Of a stretch of DNA of 58,537 bases, positions 8,219-19,404 are shown piece by piece; positions within the stretch are counted from its first letter, which is position 1; every line of letters starts with the position of its first letter. A model generated the notes under the pieces. It was given only the letters and a program-made list of their open reading frames with translations, was not told where the DNA came from and did no database searches. The position numbers were made by a program, and so were the translations under genes. The stretch covers positions 1-58,537 of the forward strand of contig JBJOIT010000016.1 of assembly GCA_046046915.1 (NCBI GenBank). Direction: 5' to 3'. This DNA comes from JBEEJZ01 sp046046915 (lineage in GTDB: Bacteria > Pseudomonadota > Gammaproteobacteria > Burkholderiales > Burkholderiaceae_C).

Positions 8219-9348
8219 ATCAATCGGATGCGGCCGGTCAGCAGCTCTTGCATCATGCCCTGCTTGAGCGCGTGACTCTTGTCACGACGGGCTTCGAGGG
8301 CAGTGAGTTCGGCGTCCATGTCGGAGAGGACGGTGGCTATGGCGGTTTGTTCTACCGACTCTTTTGGCATGTTGACTTCCAATGCCCGAACGTCCGACGA
8401 ATTCACTGAGTCAAAAGTCGAACCTTTTGAAAGGCGCATCCATGTCGGTTCTAACGAGATCAAAAGGTGGCAAAGGAAATCATTGGGGTAGCGAATTGCA
8501 CATACACCACGCCCGAGGCACACATCAAAAGTAGCTCTGGAAATCTCGCCCACCGGTGCACGCACCGACATCAACACATCACCTGACTTACCGCGCTTGG
8601 TAATTTCAGTGGTGAAAATGCGCTTGATCGTCTGGCGATTCAGAATATCCGCATTCCCCTGTATCAATGGCAGACCAGCTCCAGAACGGTTGTAATTTAT
8701 AGAACTGGGAGACTGCCCCATGACAATCTCTGCGATTTCCCCCAGCCGCTTGACCTCCCACTCCCCAGAAAACCCCGGCAAACGGGTCTGACCGGTCAGG
8801 AGTTGCTGCATGGTGGCCTGTTTGAGGTCGCGCTTTTTGGCGATCAGTTGGTCGAGCTTATTCAGCAGCGCATTGACATCCGACAGGGCGGTGGCGATGG
8901 CATGTTGCTCGGGGAGGGGAGGCTCGCAAACAGCAAGTGCCTTAAGTTGTGATCCAGTTATCAGCGGTTGACCTGATCCAAAAACCAAACTATTAAGACG
9001 CTTATTTTCTAGTTGTCGATAGAAAAAAGACAATGAAGAATCGGATCTAACACGCACGATGATGGTGTTGTCTGTGACGCCATACTTGCCAGTAGCGGTA
9101 TTTAATTTTCCGGCATTCGCCCCGACACGGGCAATCAATATTGCGTCGCCTTCATATTCAGTTTTTTCGCAAAATCCAATTACACCAGTTGAACCGTGAA
9201 CGGGGTAATTTCCAAACGCTATACCAACCTTTGATCTGCCCGAGGCCACGGTTGCGGTCAGTTCTCCAAATGGACGCACGGCCCATTCCTCGGGAATCAC
9301 CCCCACCTCAGTCCGCTTGTACCCCTGTTTGACTTGCTCGCCGCTCAT
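8215..9348 (-). CDS. hsdS: Type I restriction specificity subunit (HsdS)
   Basis: 377 residues; sets the DNA target of the HsdMSR complex. Two target-recognition domains are visible. The first begins about GVIPEEWAVRPFGEL, the second about GEWEVKRLGEIAEIV. Each is followed by a conserved helical spacer (LPEQHAIATALSDVNALLNK and VEQTAIATVLSDMDAELTAL). The start is the ATG at 9348, overlapping the hsdM stop by four bases. The frame is open upstream but that stretch is hsdM in another frame. The first recognition domain (roughly 8930-9250) is visibly more AT-rich than its surroundings, as expected for an exchanged specificity cassette. The target sequence cannot be predicted by eye. Confidence 0.95.
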   Translation of the reverse strand: MSGEQVKQGYKRTEVGVIPEEWAVRPFGELTATVASGRSKVGIAFGNYPVHGSTGVIGFCEKTEYEGDAILIARVGANAGKLNTATGKYGVTDNTIIVRVRSDSSLSFFYRQLENKRLNSLVFGSGQPLITGSQLKALAVCEPPLPEQHAIATALSDVNALLNKLDQLIAKKRDLKQATMQQLLTGQTRLPGFSGEWEVKRLGEIAEIVMGQSPSSINYNRSGAGLPLIQGNADILNRQTIKRIFTTEITKRGKSGDVLMSVRAPVGEISRATFDVCLGRGVCAIRYPNDFLCHLLISLEPTWMRLSKGSTFDSVNSSDVRALEVNMPKESVEQTAIATVLSDMDAELTALEARRDKSHALKQGMMQELLTGRIRLI

Positions 9349-11801
9349 ATCGCAAACCCCATCTTCTTCAGGTGCTCGTTCACCTGGGCCTGCAGGGCAT
9401 CCACCTCTTGCGCCAGTTGCGGCAGCGGTGTGGCGTAGCGGTCGGACAGTTGTTTGATGCGCCCGGTCAGGGTTTGGCTCACGCGGTCCAGTTCGCCTTG
9501 CACTCGCTGGGTCAGGGTGGCCAGCCATTTGTCCAGCACCACCAGCACCTGCACCTCGGGCTGCGTCATGCGGGCGCACATGGTGGCCACTCTGGCGTCG
9601 AGCTCGCGCTGTGCTTCTTTCACCTGTTTGTTGGCGGCGGTTTCTTTGTCGGCCAGGGTGGCGTATTGCAGCAACACCTGTTTTTCTTCTGAGGCGGTCG
9701 GGTCCGCTTTGAAGAGGTCGGCTTTGATGGCTTTCAGGCGGTCTTTCACGCCCTTGGCGGTGATCTTGCCTTTGTCGTTTTTGGCTTCAGCCAGCAAGCC
9801 TTCATCCCCTCCATGCTCTTCTTCCAGTTCTTCCATCTGGCGGCTGATGGCATCGCGCTCGGCTTCCAGCTGTTCTAGCTCTGCCAGGACGGTGCCAAAG
9901 TAGCTTGCCACCACCAAGGCTGTGGGGATGAGATCGGTGTTGGGCTGGCCTTTGTTCGCGCCGTCCGGGCGCAGGGCTTGCCAACCGTCGGTCGCCACCA
10001 TCCAGGCGTCATCCTGCATGGTTTCGGCCCAAAAGTCCATCAGGTGCTGGTACACCGCATAGGGGTCGATGAGGGTGGACACCTGTGCCTGGTTGCGGAA
10101 GGTGTCCAGCAGGCTTTCTGACAAGGCTTCGATCAACAGCTTGGGGCGGTCGCCCAACTGGATTCCGGTCAGGCGTTCGGTGTTGTTTTCTTTCCAGCCC
10201 TCAAACAGCGCGGTCACGGTCTGGTTGAAGGTGGTGAACTCGGGGTGGTCAAAAATGGTGGTTTTGATCTGGCCCGGCTCCACGCGCAGTTGGCAGTAGC
10301 CAGGGCGGCTGGCATCGGTAAACAGGGCTAGCCTTACACCGGGAAACACTTGCCAATAGGCGCTGAGCCCGTCAACGTCGCGCAGGGGGATGCCGCCTTT
10401 TAAGTGGGCTTCAATGTCTTGCAGGTCTTCGGGTTCGGTGCTGTCGATGTAGCGGGGCAGGTTCAGGTTGAAATCGTTGCCCTCGATTTCGGCCACCGGC
10501 ACCAGGCGGGCGTATTTGGACACTTCCAGTTGGCGGGTGAAGGTGTCCACAATTTTGTGAATGTCTTGCTCGCGCAGGCGGTTCTTGTTGCCGTCTTTCA
10601 CGAAGCCTTTGCTGGCGTCCAGCATGAAGATGCCACCCTGGCCTGCGGTACGGCCCGCTGCGCCTGCTTTGTCCAGCACGATGATGCAGGCAGGGATGCC
10701 CGTGCCATAGAACAGGTTGGCGGGCAAGCCGATGATGGCCTTGATGACGCCCTGCTGAATCAGCCGTGTGCGGATGCTGCCTTCAGCCCCACCCCGGAAC
10801 AGCACACCATGCGGCAGGATGACTGCCGCCTTGCCTGTGCTCTTGAGGCTTTTGAGCATGTGCAGCAAGAAGGCATAGTCGCCGTTCTTTTCGGGCGGGG
10901 TGCCGTACTCAAAGCGGCCATATAGGTCGTTGGCCGGGTCGAGGCCACTGGTCCAGGCTTTGGTTGAGAACGGGGGGTTCGCAACGATGTAGTCAAACAC
11001 CTTCAGCCCGCCTTCTTGATTCAAAAAGTGCGGACGCGACAAGGTGTTGTCTTGCCAGATTTCTGCCGTGGGGCAGTCGTGCAGCACCATGTTCATCCGT
11101 GCCAGGGCGCTGGTGGCGTTGTCCATTTCCTGGCCGTAAATCGCCAGGTCCAGCCCGGTGCGGGTCTTGGCTTCGTCGTGCGCTTTCAGCAACAAGGAGC
11201 CAGAACCACAGGTGGGGTCGTAAATGCTTTGGGTGGCGTGTTGGGCTTCGCCCAAGCCAATGACTTGGGACATGATGCGCGACACCTCTGCCGGGGTGTA
11301 GAACTGGCCCTTGCTTTTGCCGCTTTCGGTGGCGAAGTGGCGCATGAGGTATTCATACGCATCGCCCAGCAGGTCATCGCCTTCGGCGCGATTGCGGCCA
11401 AAGTCCAGCCCTTCAAAAATGGACACCAGCCGCGTGAGGCGGTCCACCATGTCTTTGCCCTTGCCCAGCTTTTCTTCGTCGTTGAAGTCGGCCACGTTGA
11501 TGGCGCCCTTCAGGTTGTCGTTGGCATCGGCCAGGCGGGCAATGATCTTGTTGAGCTTGTCGCCGATCTCTTTGTCGCCCTTGGCAGCCACCATGTCGGC
11601 AAACCGTCCACCGGGCTTGTCCACTTCTGGCTCTGGCACCTCAATCAGCGCGTCAGTGTCGCCCGCGTACTTGTCAGACACGTATTTGACGAACAGCAGC
11701 ACCAGCACGTAGTCCTTGTACTGGCTGGCGTCCATGCCGCCACGCAGTTCGTCACAGGATTTCCAAAGGGATGAATAAAGTTCGGATTTTTTGAGTGCCA
11801 T
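9345..11801 (-). CDS. hsdM: Type I modification methyltransferase subunit (HsdM), long form
   Basis: 818 residues. It would methylate adenine at sites chosen by HsdS and protect host DNA. The N-terminal helical domain starts MALKKSELYSSLWKSCDELR. The N6-adenine methyltransferase core has FYTPAEV (167-173), SAM-binding DPTCGSG (195-201) and catalytic NPPF (275-278). From about residue 515 there is an extra region of about 300 residues ending in long charged helices, probably coiled coil. Many HsdM proteins stop near 500-550, so this is a long subfamily. The start is set by homology; the open frame runs 88 codons further into the divergent promoter region. First gene of the operon, 209 bases from divergent dbpA. 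Confidence 0.94.
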   Translation of the reverse strand: MALKKSELYSSLWKSCDELRGGMDASQYKDYVLVLLFVKYVSDKYAGDTDALIEVPEPEVDKPGGRFADMVAAKGDKEIGDKLNKIIARLADANDNLKGAINVADFNDEEKLGKGKDMVDRLTRLVSIFEGLDFGRNRAEGDDLLGDAYEYLMRHFATESGKSKGQFYTPAEVSRIMSQVIGLGEAQHATQSIYDPTCGSGSLLLKAHDEAKTRTGLDLAIYGQEMDNATSALARMNMVLHDCPTAEIWQDNTLSRPHFLNQEGGLKVFDYIVANPPFSTKAWTSGLDPANDLYGRFEYGTPPEKNGDYAFLLHMLKSLKSTGKAAVILPHGVLFRGGAEGSIRTRLIQQGVIKAIIGLPANLFYGTGIPACIIVLDKAGAAGRTAGQGGIFMLDASKGFVKDGNKNRLREQDIHKIVDTFTRQLEVSKYARLVPVAEIEGNDFNLNLPRYIDSTEPEDLQDIEAHLKGGIPLRDVDGLSAYWQVFPGVRLALFTDASRPGYCQLRVEPGQIKTTIFDHPEFTTFNQTVTALFEGWKENNTERLTGIQLGDRPKLLIEALSESLLDTFRNQAQVSTLIDPYAVYQHLMDFWAETMQDDAWMVATDGWQALRPDGANKGQPNTDLIPTALVVASYFGTVLAELEQLEAERDAISRQMEELEEEHGGDEGLLAEAKNDKGKITAKGVKDRLKAIKADLFKADPTASEEKQVLLQYATLADKETAANKQVKEAQRELDARVATMCARMTQPEVQVLVVLDKWLATLTQRVQGELDRVSQTLTGRIKQLSDRYATPLPQLAQEVDALQAQVNEHLKKMGFAI

Positions 11802-11889
11802 GCGCGCCTGCCCTTTTGAGTTTTTTTGGTGCCACCGATGCCAAACAGGATCGGCAAAAAAGCTCATTACACCAGTTTTGCAGGCTGTA

Positions 11890-11918
11890 ACTCCCCACGC
11901 GCCCACAGGCAGGGGAGT
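11890..11918. repeat. Inverted repeat in the hsdM/dbpA divergent region
   Basis: ACTCCCC at 11890-11896 pairs perfectly with GGGGAGT at 11912-11918, with a 15-base spacer. It lies about midway between the divergent hsdM and dbpA starts, so it could be an operator or simply a leader hairpin. No confident -35/-10 pair was found in the 209-base gap. Confidence 0.4.
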
Positions 11919-12010
11919 CAAGCAAATGTTGGCCGTGGCGCTTGATCCACCGAAGAATGGGGCAAAGGCCCGTGCGGCCTTGAAACCAGGCCCCGCCCGA
12001 TAATCGGGGG

Positions 12011-13459
<1,449 letters not shown>

Positions 13460-13588
13460 GCAAGCGATCAAGTGGTGTAGGGCAAACACCTACAGCCGCT
13501 CTAGACATTTCCCGACTTCAGATTCTGGGCTTGGGTTTTACAGTTCTCCCAAGCGCCAATCACGGCGCGTGCCCCCAAGGAGAACCCC

Positions 13589-13801
13589 ATGCGCAACGCC
13601 ATCGACACCAGCAGCCTGAACCCTTTCAGCTTGATGATGGAGCCCGAGCGCGTGATTCAGGCCATGCAGCACTCCACCCAGTTGCGTGGTCTTCGCCGTC
13701 GCAAGCTGCACCCGCTTGATAAGCCGCTCATCCCCCTGACGGCAGAAGCCGCCCAGGCCCAACGCCGGGCGCAGGAATACAACCCTTACTTGGTGAACTA
13801 A
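13589..13801 (+). CDS. Small basic hypothetical protein
   Basis: 70 residues with a good ribosome binding site (AAGGAGAACCCC before ATG). It has MMEPERVIQAMQHSTQLRGL (helical), then a basic RRRK patch and a Pro-rich PLDKPLIPLT turn, ending QEYNPYLVN. There is no signal peptide, membrane segment or domain I can name. The amphipathic start and basic middle suggest binding to RNA, DNA or a larger protein (inference). It lies 129 bases after dbpA on the same strand and is convergent with glpD. The strong Shine-Dalgarno sequence and protein-like composition make it a probable real gene. Confidence 0.7.
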   Translation: MRNAIDTSSLNPFSLMMEPERVIQAMQHSTQLRGLRRRKLHPLDKPLIPLTAEAAQAQRRAQEYNPYLVN

Positions 13802-13807
13802 GACCGA

Positions 13808-13828
13808 CTGAGGCCCGCGCGGCCTCAG
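13808..13828. terminator. Hairpin between the convergent small gene and glpD
   Basis: Perfect 8-bp stem CTGAGGCC/GGCCTCAG with loop CGCGC. It sits just after the small plus-strand gene and overlaps the glpD stop codon. There is no T-run on either side, so it may be a weak two-way terminator or an mRNA end-protecting hairpin. Confidence 0.5.
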
Positions 13829-15429
13829 GGTAAGGTCAGGTAGCTGCGGGCCAGCGCCAGAAATTCGGCCACGGGCACGTCGGTGCCCAACTCCTCGGCC
13901 AGCACCGCGGCCACGGCAGGCGCGGCATCGGCAGCGGCTTGCGCATCCAGAAACAGCAGGCGGTTACGTCTGGCCAGCACATCTTCTACCGTGCGAGCGT
14001 ATTCAAAGCGTGCCGCAAATCGCACCATGGCCTCGGTCAGACCGGGCGCCAGCCAGCGCTCGTGACCGGGCAGCGTGCGCAACACATCCCGCTCGGTTCC
14101 ATACATGTGCTCGCCCGTAGCCGCGCTCAATGGCGTGCTGGGGCTGCCCGGTGCCGGCGCGCCCACCAGCGGGTGATGCGCTGTGCTGGCGGCTGGCAGT
14201 GTCGGCAGCAGGTGGGCGGCCTGGCATTTGTCCAGCACATCCTCTGCCATGGCGCGGTAGGTGGTCCATTTGCCACCGGTCACGGTGACCAGTCCCGACT
14301 TGCTGATAGCCACGGTGTGCTCGCGGCTGATGCCCTTGGTGTTGGCGCTGTCGGCATCGGCATCCTCCTGGCTGGGCTTGACCAGCGGGCGCAAACCCAC
14401 CCAGACGCTGCGCACATCCTCGCGCCGGGGGGCACGCTGCAGGTAGCGGGCCGATTCCTCCAAAATGAATGCAACCTCTTCGGAAAAAGGCGCCGGCTCA
14501 CGCGCCAAATCCTGGCGCGGGGTGTCGGTGGTGCCCAAAATCACCTTGCCCAACCAGGGCACCGCAAACAGCACCCGACCGTCGGCCGTCTTGGGCACCA
14601 GCAGGGCGTGATCGCTGGGCAAAAACTCGCGGTCCACCACCAGATGCACGCCCTGGCTGGGCGCCACGATGGGGGTGCTGGGGCGCCCGCAGGCCTCACC
14701 GTCCAGCTGGCGCAAGGCGTCCACCCACACGCCAGTGGCATTGACCACGCACCGGGCCTGCAGGGCGAAGGCGCGGCCGCTTTCCTGGTCGCGGCACTGC
14801 ACGCCGGCCAACCGCCCTTGTTCATGAATGAGGCCCGTGGCCTCGCAGTAATTGACCAGCAAAGCGCCACTGGCAGCAGCTGTGCGCGCCAACGCCAGTG
14901 CCAGGCGGGCATCGTCAAACTGGCCATCCCAATATTTCACGCCACCACACAGGTGCTGGTCGTTCACGCCGGGCAGACAGGCTCGCGTGCGGCCCGCGCC
15001 CAAAAATTCGGTGGCGCCCAGGCCGGCCTTGCCCGCCAGCACGTCGTAAGCCATCAGGCCCAGGCCATAAAAAGGGGTTTCCCACCAGCGGTAGGAAGGC
15101 ATGACAAAGGGCAGAGGCTGGGCCAGGTGCGGCGCGTTACGCAGCAAGGTGGTGCGCTCGTGCAGCGCCTCACGCACCAGGGAAATGTTGCCCTGCGCCA
15201 GGTAGCGCACGCCACCATGCACCAGCTTGGTTGCCCGCGACGAGGTGCCTTTGGCAAAGTCATGCGACTCAATGAGCACCACGCTCAAGCCGCGCAAAGC
15301 AGCATCTAGCGCAACACCCAGTCCCGTTGCCCCGCCACCAATGATGGCAAGGTCGTACAGATGCGGCTGGGTCAGACGTTCAATCAGAGCGTCACGGCTC
15401 GCAGGAATGGGCTTGAGGGCTGCTCTCAT
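13825..15429 (-). CDS. glpD: Glycerol-3-phosphate dehydrogenase (aerobic, FAD)
   Basis: About 534 residues. Membrane-associated flavoprotein oxidising glycerol-3-phosphate to dihydroxyacetone phosphate and passing electrons to quinone. The N-terminal FAD-binding fold is DLAIIGGGATGLGVALDAAL. GTSSRATKLVHGGVRYL is the characteristic GlpD stretch, and VTGGKWTTYRAMAEDVLD lies near the C-terminus. Two starts are possible: ATG at 15429 (used) or TTG at 15456; neither has a clear Shine-Dalgarno sequence. It is the last gene of the glycerol operon, 135 bases after glpV and separated from it by a hairpin. Together with GlpK it completes conversion of imported glycerol to a glycolytic intermediate. Confidence 0.94.
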   Translation of the reverse strand: MRAALKPIPASRDALIERLTQPHLYDLAIIGGGATGLGVALDAALRGLSVVLIESHDFAKGTSSRATKLVHGGVRYLAQGNISLVREALHERTTLLRNAPHLAQPLPFVMPSYRWWETPFYGLGLMAYDVLAGKAGLGATEFLGAGRTRACLPGVNDQHLCGGVKYWDGQFDDARLALALARTAAASGALLVNYCEATGLIHEQGRLAGVQCRDQESGRAFALQARCVVNATGVWVDALRQLDGEACGRPSTPIVAPSQGVHLVVDREFLPSDHALLVPKTADGRVLFAVPWLGKVILGTTDTPRQDLAREPAPFSEEVAFILEESARYLQRAPRREDVRSVWVGLRPLVKPSQEDADADSANTKGISREHTVAISKSGLVTVTGGKWTTYRAMAEDVLDKCQAAHLLPTLPAASTAHHPLVGAPAPGSPSTPLSAATGEHMYGTERDVLRTLPGHERWLAPGLTEAMVRFAARFEYARTVEDVLARRNRLLFLDAQAAADAAPAVAAVLAEELGTDVPVAEFLALARSYLTLP

Positions 15430-15485
15430 AGATATTTGCAAACGACCGCCGTACAAGCGACGGCGTTCACGTTGTTGGGGGGAAT

Positions 15486-15509
15486 GGGGACACCCGGGAG
15501 GATGTCCCC
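15486..15509 (-). other. Intercistronic hairpin between glpV and glpD
   Basis: GGGGACA (15486-15492) pairs with TGTCCCC (15503-15509) around a 10-base loop. No T-run follows on the minus strand. It lies just downstream of the binding-protein gene, where such hairpins often stabilise the upstream message and lower expression of the downstream gene (inference). Confidence 0.5.
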
Positions 15510-15564
15510 TTGGTTTGCAACCGGCCGCTCATGCTGCGGCGACCGGCACCATCAGATCAAACGA

Positions 15565-17295
15565 TCAGCGAACCTTGCCGTCTTTCCAGGCTTGCAGCAG
15601 CTTGTCGTAGTTGATGGTGGCGCCTTGTGGCTTTTCGTTGGCCAACTTGGCCCAGGGTGCAGCCTTGTCGCTCAGGTACTTGGCGGGATCGCCCTTGGGG
15701 TTGAGCTTGGGGGCGCAATTGGCCATGCCAGCGCGCTCCAGGCGAGCCATCACCTGATCCATCTCTTCGGCCAGGTTGTCCATGGCACCCTGAGGGGTCT
15801 TTTCACCCGTCACAGCTTCGGCCACGTTCTTCCACCACAGCTGTGCCAGCTTGGGATAGTCAGGCACGTTGGTACCGGTCGGCGTCCAGGCCACGCGGGC
15901 AGGACTGCGGTAAAACTCAACCAGGCCGCCCAGCTTGGGTGCCAGGTCGGTCATGGCCTTGCTACGGATGTCGCTTTCGCGGATGGGGGTAAGGCCCACA
16001 ATGGTCTTCTTCAGAGAAGTGGTCTTGGCGGTCACAAACTGGGCATACAACCAGGCAGCAGCCGTCTTGTTCTCGTCATGACCGTTGAAGAAAGACCATG
16101 AACCCACGTCCTGGTAGCCGTTTTGCATGCCTTGCTTCCAGTACGGGCCATTGGGGCCAGGAGCCATGCGCCACTTGGGGGTACCGTCGGCATTCACCAC
16201 CGGCAAACCGGGCTTGACCATGTCGGCCGTAAAGGCCGTGTACCAGAAAATCTGCTGGGCGATCTGGCCTTGCGCAGGCACAGGGCCAGCTTCGCCGAAG
16301 GTCATGCCGATGGCTTCCTTGGGCGAGTACTTCTTCATCCAGTCGATGTACTTGGTCAAGGCGTAAACCGCTGCTGGCGAGTTGGTGGCACCGCCACGGG
16401 ACACCGAGGCGCCCTGGGGATGGCAGCCGTCAGCCGAAGCGCGGATACCCCACTCGTCCACCGGACGGCCATTGGGAATACCGATGTCGGCGGTACCAGC
16501 CATCGACAGCCAGGCGTCCGTGAAGCGCCAGCCCAGCGAAGGGTCTTTCTTGCCGTAGTCCATGTGACCGTAGATGGCCTTGCCGTCGATGTTCTTCACG
16601 TCGTTGGTGAAGAAGTCGGCGATGTCTTCATAGGCAGACCAGTTGAGCGGCACGCCCAGCTCATAGCCATACTTGGCCTTGAACTTGTCTTGCAGGTCTT
16701 TGCGCGCAAACAGGTCGGCACGGAACCAGTAGAGGTTGGCAAACTGCTGGTCGGGCAGCTGGTACAGCTTGCCGTCAGGCGCGGTGGTGAAGCTGGTGCC
16801 GATGAAATCCTTGATATCGAGACCCGGGTTGGTCCACTCTTTGCCCTTGCCGGCCATATAGTCGGTCAGGTTCATCATCTTGCCGTAGCGGTAGTGGGTG
16901 CCGATCAGGTCAGAGTCGCTGATCCAGCCGTCGTAAATCGACTTGCCGGACTGCATAGAGGTTTGCAGTTTTTCAACCACGTCACCTTCCTGGATCAGGT
17001 CGTGCTTGACCTTGATGCCCGTGATTTCTTCGAAGGCCTTGGCCAGGGTCTTGGACTCGTACTCGTGGGTGGTGATGGTCTCGGACACCACCGAGATTTC
17101 CTTCACGCCCTTGGCCTGCAGCTTTTTGGCAGCGTCCATGAACCATTTCATCTCAGCCATTTGCTTGTCCTTGGACAAGGTCGAAGGCTGGAATTCGTTG
17201 TCAATCCACTTCTTGGCTTCGGCTTCGCCAGCATGCGCGAAGTGTCCCGCCGTCAGTGCAGTAGCCAACGCAATCGCTGTGTAACGCAATTTCAT
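15565..17295 (-). CDS. glpV: Glycerol ABC transporter substrate-binding protein
   Basis: 576 residues, periplasmic. Sec signal peptide MKLRYTAIALATALTAG...AHAG with cleavage likely after AHA. The mature part is a large solute-binding protein of the extracellular family 1 type, longer than sugar-binding relatives, matching the GlpV component described for rhizobial glycerol uptake. The start has AGGAGA upstream; the open frame extends seven codons further. It is downstream of both ATPase genes, both permease genes and the small membrane protein gene, and before glpD. Membership of a complete glpSTPQUV-D set next to glpR-glpK makes glycerol the most likely ligand rather than sn-glycerol-3-phosphate. 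Confidence 0.9.
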   Translation of the reverse strand: MKLRYTAIALATALTAGHFAHAGEAEAKKWIDNEFQPSTLSKDKQMAEMKWFMDAAKKLQAKGVKEISVVSETITTHEYESKTLAKAFEEITGIKVKHDLIQEGDVVEKLQTSMQSGKSIYDGWISDSDLIGTHYRYGKMMNLTDYMAGKGKEWTNPGLDIKDFIGTSFTTAPDGKLYQLPDQQFANLYWFRADLFARKDLQDKFKAKYGYELGVPLNWSAYEDIADFFTNDVKNIDGKAIYGHMDYGKKDPSLGWRFTDAWLSMAGTADIGIPNGRPVDEWGIRASADGCHPQGASVSRGGATNSPAAVYALTKYIDWMKKYSPKEAIGMTFGEAGPVPAQGQIAQQIFWYTAFTADMVKPGLPVVNADGTPKWRMAPGPNGPYWKQGMQNGYQDVGSWSFFNGHDENKTAAAWLYAQFVTAKTTSLKKTIVGLTPIRESDIRSKAMTDLAPKLGGLVEFYRSPARVAWTPTGTNVPDYPKLAQLWWKNVAEAVTGEKTPQGAMDNLAEEMDQVMARLERAGMANCAPKLNPKGDPAKYLSDKAAPWAKLANEKPQGATINYDKLLQAWKDGKVR

Positions 17296-17316
17296 AACTT
17301 GTCTCCTGAAGTGCAC

Positions 17317-17354
17317 ATCCCCGGTGAATAAGAGGTTTGTCCGGCCCCGGGGAT
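17317..17354 (-). other. Hairpin ahead of glpV
   Basis: ATCCCCGG (17317-17324) and CCGGGGAT (17347-17354) form a perfect 8-bp stem with a 22-base loop, about 20 bases upstream of the glpV start and after the glpU stop. It could mark an mRNA processing point that separates the abundant binding-protein message from the permease messages. Confidence 0.45.
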
Positions 17355-17383
17355 CAATTGAGCCGAATTCCTGTGAGTCATAG

Positions 17384-17692
17384 CTAGCCGCGGCGCATGA
17401 TGACGATCAGCATCGCCATGGACGCCACAAAGCTGATCCAGATAGAGGGTTCCGCCTCCAGGTGAAACCAATCGACCATGCGCCCACTCAGGCCTACAAA
17501 TGCCAGGTTGAGGTAAGCCGCTGACAGCAGGCCGATAAAGAGGCGGTCGCCCCGGGTCGTGGTCATGGGCAAAAAGCCGCGCCGCGCCACGGTGGGGGAA
17601 CGGACTTCCCACACGGTCATGACCGCCAGCATCACCACGATGCAGATAAAAAACACGGCCACCGGCAAGGTCCAGGCCATCCACTCAAACAT
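17384..17692 (-). CDS. glpU: Small membrane protein of glycerol importer (DUF2160 type)
   Basis: 102 residues with about three hydrophobic segments: WTLPVAVFFICIVVMLAVMT, a segment around IGLLSAAYLNLAFVGLS, and WISFVASMAMLIVIMRRG. It matches the predicted small integral membrane protein that accompanies rhizobial-type glycerol ABC transporters. Its exact job is unknown; it may stabilise the permease. I chose MFEWMAW as start because upstream residues overlap glpQ in another frame. It follows glpQ by 10 bases and precedes glpV. Confidence 0.8.
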   Translation of the reverse strand: MFEWMAWTLPVAVFFICIVVMLAVMTVWEVRSPTVARRGFLPMTTTRGDRLFIGLLSAAYLNLAFVGLSGRMVDWFHLEAEPSIWISFVASMAMLIVIMRRG

Positions 17693-17702
17693 GCGGTACT
17701 CC

Positions 17703-19400
<1,698 letters not shown>

Positions 19401-19404
<4 letters not shown>

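Noticed and set aside
13939..15309. Plus-strand frame opposite glpD
   Set aside because: Same antisense composition bias; GlpD is complete on the minus strand.
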